From contig JAKBJA010000041.1 in the NCBI GenBank assembly GCA_021836225.1, positions 2,064-16,007 on the forward strand: a stretch of DNA of 13,944 bases. Reading direction: 5' to 3'. A program made the translations under genes and the position numbers. The notes beneath the pieces are model-generated. The model did no database searches, had not been told where the DNA came from, and saw nothing but the letters and a program-made list of their open reading frames with translations. This DNA is from Pseudomonadota bacterium (lineage in GTDB: Bacteria > Pseudomonadota > Gammaproteobacteria > Burkholderiales > Thiobacillaceae). Positions 1-7,024 of this stretch are shown piece after piece (position 1 is the stretch's first letter; every line of letters begins with the position of its first letter).

Positions 1-620
1 CCGGCCTGCAACAGCGGGTGCGGGTAGTTGACCATGGCATAGCGCCAGGCCGGCACTTCCACCGTGCCGTCGGGGCGCAGTTGGTGGCGTTCGCTTTCAT
101 CCTCGCCGCTCCACAGTCCGAGCTCGATCGCTTCCACCGCCGGCATCGCCTTGGTCTCGGTGAGCTTCTTCAGGCTTTCCTGCAGTTGGCGGGAATCGGT
201 GGGGTCGAGCAGCACCCGGCACCATTCGATCGGCATGTGCTTGAGGTGCGCCAGCGATTCGCTGCGGCGGCGTGTCTCGATCGGCAACAGGCACAGGCTG
301 GGCGCCTCGTCCGCGTTGGCAAACAATTCGGTCGGGCACATGGTGGTGCGGCCGGCGTCCGAGGGCAGCAGACGCTGGCCGTGATCGGCAAAAAACAGGG
401 CATTGATGAGCTCGGTCTTGCCGCGCGAAAACTCGGCAACAAAGGCCACCACCAGCTTGTCCTGGCGTAGGCCGGATGCGGTATCGGCCAGCCTCAGGGT
501 GCGTTCGGCATCGATGCCGTGCTGACTGTCGAGCCAGTCGGCATAGTCGGTGATCGCGGTCGCCAGCTGCATGCGCCGCTCGCTGAAGTCGGCGACTTCC
601 TGTTCCAGATGGATGCTCAT
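1..620 (-). CDS. Dynamin-like GTPase, N-terminal part (gene runs off the left edge)
   Basis: The reading frame is open from an ATG at 620 to the window edge, giving about 206 residues without a stop; the C-terminal remainder lies outside. A Walker A/G1 motif AEFSRGKT sits at residues 62-69, where most bacterial dynamin-like proteins have GEFSRGKS; alanine at the first position still fits the general [AG]xxxxGK[ST] pattern. It is followed by INALF and by a G2-like segment RTTMCPTEL (residues 91-99), which resembles the switch I region of the dynamin/BDLP family. The residues before G1 look helical. Members of this family hydrolyse GTP and remodel or bind membranes; the role here is unknown. 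The start codon overlaps the yggU stop as ATGA (617-620), so it is the last visible gene of the yggS-proC-yggT-yggU operon and is probably translationally coupled. The family call is fairly secure from the G1 and G2 motifs, but G3, G4 and the helical stalk cannot be checked. Confidence 0.8.
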   Translation of the reverse strand, partial: MSIHLEQEVADFSERRMQLATAITDYADWLDSQHGIDAERTLRLADTASGLRQDKLVVAFVAEFSRGKTELINALFFADHGQRLLPSDAGRTTMCPTELFANADEAPSLCLLPIETRRRSESLAHLKHMPIEWCRVLLDPTDSRQLQESLKKLTETKAMPAVEAIELGLWSGEDESERHQLRPDGTVEVPAWRYAMVNYPHPLLQA

Positions 621-949
621 GTTTTGCTATTGTTTCCGATCTCAAGCCAGGGAGCCTCGACCCCGGACACCGCCACGGTTTTCTGCCGCGAAGACTCGCC
701 CCGCACCAAGCGCACCTTTGACTTCGGGACGCCCAGTTGCGCAGCCAGCCAGGTCAGCAGATGCACATTCGCTTTGTTATCGACCGGGGGCGCGGAAATC
801 TTTAATTTCAGCCTGCCGCCGTGTTCGCCCACGACAGCGGTTGTCTTGGCACCCGGCTGCACGTGCAGGTCCAGCAGCCAGTCGGAGCCGTCGCGATGCG
901 CCCAGACCGGGGGCTCACCCGGTTGTGAAGCCGGATCAGAGCGAACCAA
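617..949 (-). CDS. yggU: YggU family (DUF167) protein
   Basis: A 110-residue protein of the small DUF167/YggU family, whose biochemical function is not established. Family hallmarks are VQPGAKTTAVVG (residues 30-41), LKLKISAPPVDNKAN (47-61) and the basic stretch LGVPKSKVRLVRGESSRQK (72-90). The usual family length is about 95-110 residues, so it appears complete. The start is taken as TTG at 949, overlapping the end of yggT by 14 bases, with a GGAG about ten bases upstream; no in-frame ATG occurs before the conserved core. The stop overlaps the start of the dynamin-like gene. YggT and YggU are next to each other in many proteobacteria, which supports both calls. The exact start is the main uncertainty. 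Confidence 0.88.
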   Translation of the reverse strand: MVRSDPASQPGEPPVWAHRDGSDWLLDLHVQPGAKTTAVVGEHGGRLKLKISAPPVDNKANVHLLTWLAAQLGVPKSKVRLVRGESSRQKTVAVSGVEAPWLEIGNNSKT

Positions 950-1511
950 GCAGCGCGCGCTCCAATGCCAGTACCGGCACCATCAGGATCAGCTGGCACA
1001 GGATGAACAGCACCAGCGGCGTCAGGTCGATCTGGGAAACCATGGGGATGATGCGCCGCAGAGGGCGCAGGAAGGGTTCGGACAACTCATACACAACGGG
1101 CATCAGCGGGTTGTCGGAATTGACCCACGACAGCACCGCGCGCACCAGGGTCAGGCCGATGATCAAGTAAATCGCCAGGCTCAGCAGCTTGACCACCGCC
1201 AGCCCCAGCATCACCGGCCACACCTTGCCGCCTGCCAGCGCAAACGGGAAGCCATCCAGCCAGTAGCCGGCGGTCACGACGACCAGTTCGACCAGCCAGG
1301 CGAGCACCAGGCAGGCCCAGTCCAGGCCGAACAAACCCGGCACCACGCGGCGCAACGGCTTCACTGCAAAATCGGTGATCGCGACGATGAATTGCGCGAA
1401 TGGGTTGCGAAACGGCACCCGGAACAGCTGCATCATGAAGCGCAGCAGCACCGCGATCACGAACAGGTTGCCCAGGGTCTGGATCAGGAATTTCAGCGCG
1501 GCTTCGATCAT
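936..1511 (-). CDS. yggT: YggT family integral membrane protein
   Basis: A 191-residue, very hydrophobic protein made of two copies of the YggT module. Copy 1 has NPFAQ followed by VKPLRRVVPGLFGLD (residues 36-64), and copy 2 has NPLMP followed by LRPLRRIIPMVSQID (134-162). Each is flanked by membrane segments, roughly residues 8-30, 62-82, 98-128 and 163-185. Members are inner-membrane proteins of unclear molecular role, linked in the literature to osmotic or ion stress tolerance and to placement of membrane proteins. The ATG start overlaps the proC stop as ATGA (1508-1511), so the two are probably translationally coupled. Length and duplicated architecture match the full-length family. Confidence 0.92.
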   Translation of the reverse strand: MIEAALKFLIQTLGNLFVIAVLLRFMMQLFRVPFRNPFAQFIVAITDFAVKPLRRVVPGLFGLDWACLVLAWLVELVVVTAGYWLDGFPFALAGGKVWPVMLGLAVVKLLSLAIYLIIGLTLVRAVLSWVNSDNPLMPVVYELSEPFLRPLRRIIPMVSQIDLTPLVLFILCQLILMVPVLALERALLGSL

Positions 1512-2323
1512 GCGAGTCGTCCCAGTTCGTCACCGAGCTCGGCGCTGCGGCGGCTGGCCGCCTCCACCGCCTGACCGATGGCGAGCTTGACCGACGCGGA
1601 CTCAAGGACGGCAATGCCGCGCTCGGTGGTGCCACCTTTGGAGGTCACGCGCTGCCGCAGCATGACAGGTTCCTCGCCCGACTCCAGCGCCAGTTTGGCC
1701 GAGCCGAAGAAGGTCTGCAGCGCCAGCTGGCGCGCCGTGTCGGGCGCCATCCCCTGCGCCACCGCAGCGGCTTCCAGTGATTCGATGAAATAGAACACAT
1801 AGGCCGGACCGCTGCCCGAGACCGCGGTCACCGTATCCAGCTGGGGCTCGTCCTCCACCCACACCACGCCGCCGACAGCGCGCAGCACCGCTTCGGCCTG
1901 CGAACGCGCATCCTGGCTGACGGCGGGCGGCGCATACAGGCCTGCAATGCCGGCCTGCACCAGGGCCGGGGTGTTGGGCATGGCGCGCACGATACGCGTA
2001 TGCCCGCCCAGCCAGCGGCCGAGGTCGGCCACCCGCACCCCGGCGGCGATCGACACCACCAGATGGCCGGCAAGGCGCGACGCCAGCGCGGCCGCCACTT
2101 CGGGCAGGGTCTGCGGCTTCACCGCCAGCACGACCAGGGAATGCAGCCGCGCCTGCGACAGATCCGTATGCGTCACCACGCCGTAGCGCGCAGCCAGGTG
2201 CGCCCGTGCATCGGCATTGATTTCCACCACTTCGATGTCGGTAGGCTGGGTGCCGCTGGCGATCAGGCCGCCGATGATGGCGGCCGCCATGTTGCCGCCG
2301 CCGATGAAACTCACGTTATGCAT
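1508..2323 (-). CDS. proC: Pyrroline-5-carboxylate reductase
   Basis: A 271-residue enzyme catalysing the last step of proline synthesis: NAD(P)H-dependent reduction of 1-pyrroline-5-carboxylate to L-proline in the cytoplasm. The N-terminal Rossmann fold shows FIGGGNMAAAIIGGL (residues 6-20) and VVLAVKPQ (64-71). The C-terminal dimerisation and substrate domain carries AVSGSGPAYVF (167-177) and VTSKGGTTERGI (226-237), the ProC signature. The ATG at 2323 is chosen because it puts the Rossmann motif at the usual distance from the N-terminus and has AGAGGA upstream; the open frame continues further upstream but only as a shadow within yggS. It overlaps the yggS stop by 8 bases and the yggT start by 4. 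The length is typical and nothing is missing. Confidence 0.97.
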   Translation of the reverse strand: MHNVSFIGGGNMAAAIIGGLIASGTQPTDIEVVEINADARAHLAARYGVVTHTDLSQARLHSLVVLAVKPQTLPEVAAALASRLAGHLVVSIAAGVRVADLGRWLGGHTRIVRAMPNTPALVQAGIAGLYAPPAVSQDARSQAEAVLRAVGGVVWVEDEPQLDTVTAVSGSGPAYVFYFIESLEAAAVAQGMAPDTARQLALQTFFGSAKLALESGEEPVMLRQRVTSKGGTTERGIAVLESASVKLAIGQAVEAASRRSAELGDELGRLA

Positions 2324-3059
2324 GTTTTGTCCTCTCGCCAAACAGTGCCGTGCCGATGCGCACGATGGTCGCGCCTTCCAGTATCGCCGCTTCCAGATCG
2401 GCCGACATCCCCATCGACAGGGTATCCAGTGTGTAGCCCCGCGCGCGCAGCGTGTCGAACGCTTCGCGTACCCGGCGGAAGGCTGCGCGCTGCGCACCCA
2501 CCTCCGGCGTCGGCGCAGGAATCGCCATCAGGCCGCGCAGTTGCAGGCCCGGCAGGGTCGAGACGGCCTCGGCCAGCGCGGGCAGATCCGCCGCAGCCAC
2601 GCCGCCCTTGCTGGCCTCGCCGCTGACATTGACCTCAATGCAGACCTGCAGCGGCGGCAAACCCGCCGGGCGCTGCGCGGACAGCCGCTCGGCAATCTTC
2701 AGCCGGTCGACGCTGTGCACCCAACTGAAATGCTCGCTAATTGCGCGCGTCTTGTTGCTCTGGATCGGCCCGATGAAATGCCATTCGAGTGGCAGATCGC
2801 GCAAGGCTGCCTGCTTGTCCAGCGCTTCCTGCAGGTAATTTTCACCGAATGCACGCTGGCCGGCGTCCGCCAGTGCGCGGACGGCTACGTCGCCAAAGGT
2901 CTTGCTCACCGCCAGCAGGCGTACCGCCGCCGCATCGCGCCCCGCTTCGGCGGCAGCAGCCGCTATTCGCGCCCGCATCGCATGCAGACGCTCGGCCAGC
3001 GTGGAATCGGCGGTCGTTATCGCAGCCTCAAGTTTGCGGGTTTTCGGGCCGTTATCCAT
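2316..3059 (-). CDS. yggS: YggS/PLPBP family pyridoxal phosphate homeostasis protein
   Basis: A 247-residue fold-type III PLP-binding protein. The family binds PLP without known catalysis and maintains vitamin B6 and amino-acid homeostasis. The PLP lysine is K53 in LLAVSKTFGD (residues 48-57). Other conserved blocks are FGENYLQEAL (71-80), WHFIGPIQSNKTR (93-105), EVNVSGEASKGG (142-153) and SMGMSADLEAAI (215-226), the last helping to bind the cofactor phosphate. The ATG at 3059 gives an N-terminus about 18 residues longer than typical family members. No ATG lies between it and M28, so either the extension is real or translation starts later. It heads the operon and is divergent from pilT across 48 bases. 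A yggS-proC pair next to pilT is common in beta- and gammaproteobacteria. Confidence 0.95.
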   Translation of the reverse strand: MDNGPKTRKLEAAITTADSTLAERLHAMRARIAAAAAEAGRDAAAVRLLAVSKTFGDVAVRALADAGQRAFGENYLQEALDKQAALRDLPLEWHFIGPIQSNKTRAISEHFSWVHSVDRLKIAERLSAQRPAGLPPLQVCIEVNVSGEASKGGVAAADLPALAEAVSTLPGLQLRGLMAIPAPTPEVGAQRAAFRRVREAFDTLRARGYTLDTLSMGMSADLEAAILEGATIVRIGTALFGERTKHA

Positions 3060-3065
3060 AGCGCT

Positions 3066-3072
3066 TATTATC
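3066..3072. promoter_or_regulatory. AT-rich box between yggS and pilT, possible -10 element
   Basis: The 48-base gap between the two divergent genes contains TTATTATC at 3065-3072. Read leftward it contains GATAAT (3072 to 3067), a good -10 match; read rightward it contains TATTAT (3066-3071). I found no convincing -35 hexamer at the right spacing for either direction. If the leftward box is used, transcription would begin almost at the annotated yggS ATG (3059), giving a leaderless or nearly leaderless message. This is a weak, motif-only call. Confidence 0.3.
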
Positions 3073-3107
3073 TGACAAAACCCCATCAAACACTGAACGA
3101 GGCACGC

Positions 3108-4151
3108 GTGGATATTTCTGAACTGCTGGCTTTTGCCGTCAAGAACAAGGCGTCCGACCTGCACCTGTCGGCAAGCCTGCCGCCCATGATCCGGGTCAAC
3201 GGCGACATCCGCCGCATCAACCTGCCGCCGATGGATCACAAGGACGTGCACCGCATGGTGTACGACATCATGAACGACAGCCAGCGCAAGGTGTACGAGG
3301 AAACGCTGGAAATCGACTTCTCGTTCGAGATTCCCTCGCTGGCGCGCTTCCGCGTCAACGCGTTCAACCAGCAGTATGGCGCCGGCGCCGTGTTCCGGAC
3401 GATTCCGTCGAAGGTGCTGACGCTGGAGGAGCTCAACTGCCCGCAAATCTTCAAGGAAATCTCCGACCAGCCGCGCGGCATCGTGCTGGTCACCGGGCCG
3501 ACCGGCTCCGGCAAGTCGACCACGCTGGCGGCGATGATGGACTACGTCAACGAGAACCAGTATGCGCACATCCTGACGGTCGAAGACCCGATCGAATTCG
3601 TGCACCAGAGCAAGAAATGCCTGATCAACCAGCGCGAAGTCGGCCCGCACACGCTGTCGTTCAGCAACGCTTTGCGCTCGGCGCTGCGGGAAGACCCGGA
3701 CGTCATCCTGGTGGGCGAATTGCGCGACCTGGAAACCATCCGCCTCGCGCTCACCGCCGCCGAAACCGGCCACCTGGTGTTCGGCACCCTGCACACCTCG
3801 TCGGCCGCCAAGACCATCGACCGCGTGGTCGACGTGTTCCCGGCGGCGGAAAAGGAAATGGTGCGCTCGATGCTGTCCGAGTCCCTGCGCGCGGTGATCT
3901 CGCAAACGCTCTTGAAGACAAAGGATGGCAACGGCCGCGTCGCCGCGCATGAAATCATGATCGGCACCCCGGCGATCCGCAACCTGATCCGCGAAAACAA
4001 GGTGGCGCAGATGTACTCGTCGATCCAGACCGGCGGCAATCTGGGCATGCAGACGCTCGACCAGTGCCTGCAGGATCTGGTGAAGCGCAATATCGTTGCG
4101 TCGGGCGTGGCGCGCAACGCAGCACAGAACAAAGACGCATTTTTGGGTTGA
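3108..4151 (+). CDS. pilT: Type IV pilus retraction ATPase PilT
   Basis: A 347-residue hexameric secretion-superfamily ATPase that powers pilus depolymerisation and twitching from the cytoplasmic base of the machine. The N-terminal PAS-like domain contains ASDLHLS (residues 15-21). The RecA-like domain has Walker A GPTGSGKST (130-138), the Asp box TVEDPIE (157-163), Walker B LVGELRD with catalytic E204, and the His box TGHLVFGTLHT (220-230). The PilT-specific AIRNLIRE motif is intact at 289-296. The start is GTG at 3108, with GAGG five bases upstream and the conserved DISELL N-terminus directly after it. The frame is open far upstream, but only antisense to yggS. The length equals the usual 345-347. 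pilU follows after 10 bases, so the two form an operon. Confidence 0.98.
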   Translation: MDISELLAFAVKNKASDLHLSASLPPMIRVNGDIRRINLPPMDHKDVHRMVYDIMNDSQRKVYEETLEIDFSFEIPSLARFRVNAFNQQYGAGAVFRTIPSKVLTLEELNCPQIFKEISDQPRGIVLVTGPTGSGKSTTLAAMMDYVNENQYAHILTVEDPIEFVHQSKKCLINQREVGPHTLSFSNALRSALREDPDVILVGELRDLETIRLALTAAETGHLVFGTLHTSSAAKTIDRVVDVFPAAEKEMVRSMLSESLRAVISQTLLKTKDGNGRVAAHEIMIGTPAIRNLIRENKVAQMYSSIQTGGNLGMQTLDQCLQDLVKRNIVASGVARNAAQNKDAFLG

Positions 4152-4161
4152 GGATTGAACG

Positions 4162-5289
4162 ATGAACGCTGAAAAAACTGTCCATGACCTGCTGCGCCTG
4201 ATGCTGGCGAAGAATGCCTCCGACCTCTTCATCACCGCCGGCTTTCCGCCGGCCATCAAGGTGGACGGCAAGATCACCCCGGTGTCGAACCAGAGCCTGA
4301 CGCCCGCGCACACCAGCGAACTGGCGCGCTCGATCATGAACGAGCGGCAGTGGAAGGATTTCGAGGCCACCAACGAATCCAACTTCGCGATCAGCCCGCC
4401 CGAAATCGGCCGCTTCCGCGTCAACGTCTTCGTGCAGCAGGGGCGCGTCGGCGTGGTGATGCGGACGATCAACACCAAGATTCCGAAGATGGAAGACCTG
4501 AACCTGCCGCCGATCCTGCGCGACGTCGCGATGATCAAGCGCGGCCTGGTGATCTTCGTCGGCGGCACCGGCACCGGTAAATCGACCTCGCTGGCTGCCC
4601 TGGTAGGCTACCGCAACGAAAACGCCTGCGACCACATCATCACGGTCGAAGATCCGATCGAATACGTGCACGAGCACAGGAAATCCATCATCACCCAGCG
4701 CGAGGTCGGCATCGATACCGACAACTGGTTCTCGGCGCTGAAGAACACCCTGCGTCAGGCGCCCGACGTCATTCTGATCGGGGAAATCCGCGACCGCGAC
4801 ACCATGGAATACGCCATCGCGTTTGCCGAGACCGGCCACCTGTGCCTGTCGACCCTGCACGCCAACAGCGCCAACCAGGCGCTCGACCGCATCATCAACT
4901 TCTTCCCGGAAGAAAAGCGTGACCAGCTGCTGATGGACTTGTCGCTCAACCTCAAGGGCTTCATCTCGCAGCGACTGGTCCCGCGCAAGGGGACTGCCGG
5001 CCGCGTCGCGGCGGTCGAAATCCTGCTCAACTCGCCGCTGATCGCCGACCTGATCTTCAAGGGTCATGTGCACGAGATCAAGGAAATCATGTCGAAGTCG
5101 CGCGAACTGGGCATGCAGACCTTCGACCAGGCGCTGTTCGATCTGTACGAAGCCGGGATGATTTCCTACGAAGATGCGTTGCGCAACGCCGACAGCCTCA
5201 ACGACCTGCGCCTGCAGATCAAGCTGCACGGCCAGGAGGCCAAGGGCCGCGACATGATGGCGGGGCTGGACCACCTGGACATCGTCTGA
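4162..5289 (+). CDS. pilU: PilT-dependent type IV pilus retraction ATPase PilU
   Basis: A 375-residue paralogue of PilT that assists pilus retraction and generally needs PilT to act. It shows ASDLFITAG (residues 19-27), Walker A GGTGTGKST (134-142), the Asp box TVEDPIEYV (161-169), Walker B LIGEIRD with E208, and the His box TGHLCLSTLHA (224-234). In place of PilT's AIRNLIRE it has SPLIADLIFKG (291-301), and it carries the longer C-terminal tail typical of PilU. The ATG at 4162 is preceded by GAGGA, which overlaps the pilT stop codon region and suggests coupled translation. Both retraction motors are therefore present; the rest of the pilus machinery is not in this window. A strong terminator follows immediately. 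Confidence 0.97.
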   Translation: MNAEKTVHDLLRLMLAKNASDLFITAGFPPAIKVDGKITPVSNQSLTPAHTSELARSIMNERQWKDFEATNESNFAISPPEIGRFRVNVFVQQGRVGVVMRTINTKIPKMEDLNLPPILRDVAMIKRGLVIFVGGTGTGKSTSLAALVGYRNENACDHIITVEDPIEYVHEHRKSIITQREVGIDTDNWFSALKNTLRQAPDVILIGEIRDRDTMEYAIAFAETGHLCLSTLHANSANQALDRIINFFPEEKRDQLLMDLSLNLKGFISQRLVPRKGTAGRVAAVEILLNSPLIADLIFKGHVHEIKEIMSKSRELGMQTFDQALFDLYEAGMISYEDALRNADSLNDLRLQIKLHGQEAKGRDMMAGLDHLDIV

Positions 5290-5298
5290 TGCCTTCCG

Positions 5299-5339
5299 GC
5301 CAATGAAAACGGGGTGCCTGGCACCCCGTTTTCATTGGC
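5299..5339. terminator. Bidirectional intrinsic terminator between pilU and the rRNA methyltransferase gene
   Basis: A perfect inverted repeat has 20-base arms at 5299-5318 and 5320-5339 around a single central T. When folded this gives a stem of about 18 pairs with a short loop. Its core is GGGGTGCC/GGCACCCC flanked by GAAAAC on the left and GTTTTC on the right, so each strand reads a GC stem followed by four Ts. It sits between two genes ending towards each other (5289 and 5355), which fits a terminator serving both directions. Confidence 0.85.
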
Positions 5340-5354
5340 ATGTCCAAACAACGC

Positions 5355-6599
5355 TCAGACCGCGCTGTCGGTCGCCTTTTTCGGCCGCATCGATCCGGCA
5401 ATCAGCTTGTATTGCAGAAAGCGGGTTTCGATCGGCCCGTTGAACAGCGGAATGCGGCGGCTGGCCTTGAGGCCGAGCAGTTTCGGCAACAGGGGATCGC
5501 CGGAAATGATCCACGCCTGCCAGCCGCTGAAGTTCTTCTTCAGCCAGTCGCCCAGCAACGGATACCACTCCGCCAGTTCCTCGGCCTCGCCGATGCGTTC
5601 GCCGTAAGGCGGGTTGGTGACGATGGTGCCGACCGGCGTCGGCGCTTTCAGATCGAGTGCATCGGAGACCTTCAGCTCGATGGTGTCGGCGTAGCCAGCG
5701 GCGGCGAGGTTGTTCCTCGCCTTGTCGAGCACCCAGCGATCCTGGTCAGCGCCGAAAATGGGTAAATGCGTCAGCGGCTTTTCCTTGGCCTGCGCTTCCT
5801 TCTTGATGCGCTGCCACAGCGCCGCGTCGAAGTCGCGGTAGTGCTCGAAGGCGAAATGGCGTGCCCGTCCCGGCGCGCGGTTCAGCGCCATGTCCGCCGC
5901 TTCCAGCAGGATGGTGCCGGCGCCGCACATCGGGTCCAGCAGTGGCGAACCGGGTTCCCAGCCGGACAGCATCAGGAGGCCTGCGGCAAGGTTTTCCTTG
6001 ATCGACGCGGCGCTCGCCTCGCGTTTGAAGCCCCGCTTGAACAGGGGTTCGCCGCTGGTGTCGAGATAGAAGGTCACCGCGTCAGGGGTGAAGAAGGCGT
6101 ACACCGGCACGTCGGGCGCATCGGTGTCGACGCTGGGGCGCTCGCGGGTTTCCTCGCGGAAGCGGTCGCAGATCGCGTCCTTGATCTTGAGCGTGATGAA
6201 GTTGAGGCTCTTCAGTGGCGCGTTCTGCGCGCCGACCTTGACCGCGATGGTCTTCTTCACGTCGAACCAGTCCGGCCACGGCAGGTCGAGCGCGGCGCGG
6301 TAGATGTGCTCTTCCTTGCGGTAACGGGTGTAGCCGACCTTGCGCAGGATGCGGGTGGCGATGCGCGAGGTCAGGTTGGCGCGCATCTCGGCGGCGGCAT
6401 CGGCCATGAACAGCACGCCGGCGGGCACCTGACGTACCACCTGCGCGCCGGCTGCCGCAAGTTCGGCTTCGAGCAGCGCCTCCAGCCCGCGCGGGCAGGT
6501 GGCGAAATGGCTGGCAGGCGGCAGCACCTCGCGCTCGGGGCGGGCGGGATGCGGGACTTTGGTGCGGCGGGGCTGGGATTTAAGGGGCTGGGGTTTCAA
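5355..6599 (-). CDS. rlmL: THUMP-domain class I SAM-dependent rRNA methyltransferase (RlmL-type)
   Basis: A 414-residue protein matching the N-terminal half of E. coli RlmL, which makes m2G2445 in 23S rRNA; the E. coli protein is fused to RlmK, absent here. A THUMP RNA-binding region covers about residues 60-170. The Rossmann methyltransferase domain has the SAM-binding motif DPMCGAGTILLEA (222-234) and the catalytic motif IV TNPPYGER (328-335). The conserved ATCPRGLE (33-40) marks the domain start. The likely start is TTG at 6599, which gives a 30-residue Pro/Lys/Arg-rich leader with only a weak ribosome site; GTG at 6527 (codon 25) is an alternative that removes most of it. It lies 11 bases after the hemJ stop and is probably co-transcribed with it. 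Fold and class are certain; the exact target base is inferred from the family. Confidence 0.9.
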   Translation of the reverse strand: MKPQPLKSQPRRTKVPHPARPEREVLPPASHFATCPRGLEALLEAELAAAGAQVVRQVPAGVLFMADAAAEMRANLTSRIATRILRKVGYTRYRKEEHIYRAALDLPWPDWFDVKKTIAVKVGAQNAPLKSLNFITLKIKDAICDRFREETRERPSVDTDAPDVPVYAFFTPDAVTFYLDTSGEPLFKRGFKREASAASIKENLAAGLLMLSGWEPGSPLLDPMCGAGTILLEAADMALNRAPGRARHFAFEHYRDFDAALWQRIKKEAQAKEKPLTHLPIFGADQDRWVLDKARNNLAAAGYADTIELKVSDALDLKAPTPVGTIVTNPPYGERIGEAEELAEWYPLLGDWLKKNFSGWQAWIISGDPLLPKLLGLKASRRIPLFNGPIETRFLQYKLIAGSMRPKKATDSAV

Positions 6600-6610
6600 A
6601 CGGGGCTTTC

Positions 6611-7024
6611 TTAAAACGGTTTCAAAACGACCAGCAGGACGACGAGCAGCAGCACGATCACCGGAATTTCATTGAACCAGCGGAACCAACCATGCGATTT
6701 GGTGTTCTGTCTGGCTTCGAATGCGCGCAGCAGACTTTTGCAGACGTGGTGATACCCGATGAGCCCGACGACCAGCGCGAGTTTCGCCCACATCCAGTTC
6801 ATGCTGAGCGGAAAATACGCCAGCCACAGCCAGATGCCGGTAATCAGCGCCAGCCACATGATGGGCGTGACGAACCGATACAATTTGCCTGCCATCAGCA
6901 GCAGGCGGGCATACGCTGCATCGTTGGTTTCCATCGCCAGGTTGACGAAGATGCGCGGCAGATAGAACAGCCCGGCGAACCAGCTGACCACCATCACGAT
7001 ATGAAACGATTTCAGCCACAGCAT
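6611..7024 (-). CDS. hemJ: HemJ-type protoporphyrinogen IX oxidase (UPF0093)
   Basis: A 137-residue integral membrane protein of the HemJ family, which oxidises protoporphyrinogen IX to protoporphyrin IX late in haem synthesis. It is sometimes labelled CopD-like. Conserved features include LKSFHIV with the family His at residue 8, FAGLFYLPRIFV (16-27), WMWAKLALV with Lys81, YHHVCKSLLR (91-100) and RWFNEIPV (115-122). Four membrane segments are visible at about 5-27, 52-71, 80-98 and 119-135. The length is close to the usual 140. The ATG at 7024 is chosen because MLWLKSFHIV aligns with family N-termini, and AGAAGG lies about 12 bases upstream. This start codon overlaps the start codon of the divergent thioredoxin gene by two bases, so the hemJ promoter must lie inside that gene. 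The frame is open further upstream but does not look like HemJ. Confidence 0.92.
   Translation of the reverse strand: MLWLKSFHIVMVVSWFAGLFYLPRIFVNLAMETNDAAYARLLLMAGKLYRFVTPIMWLALITGIWLWLAYFPLSMNWMWAKLALVVGLIGYHHVCKSLLRAFEARQNTKSHGWFRWFNEIPVIVLLLVVLLVVLKPF

Noticed and set aside
519..1574. Open frame of 351 codons on the plus strand, rich in Gln, His and Arg
   Set aside because: It is antisense to yggU, yggT and the proC end; all three have clear family motifs, and the frame resembles no known protein.
2217..3107. A long N-terminal extension of pilT in frame with it
   Set aside because: The frame is open upstream only because it is antisense to yggS and proC. PilT homologues begin at the GTG at 3108, which has its own ribosome site.
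3955..5274. Open frame of 439 codons on the minus strand
   Set aside because: It lies opposite pilT/pilU, whose motifs are intact; it reads as a mirror of that coding sequence with no domain of its own.
5766..6614. Open frame of 282 codons on the plus strand
   Set aside because: It is antisense to the rRNA methyltransferase, with no family motif or supported start.
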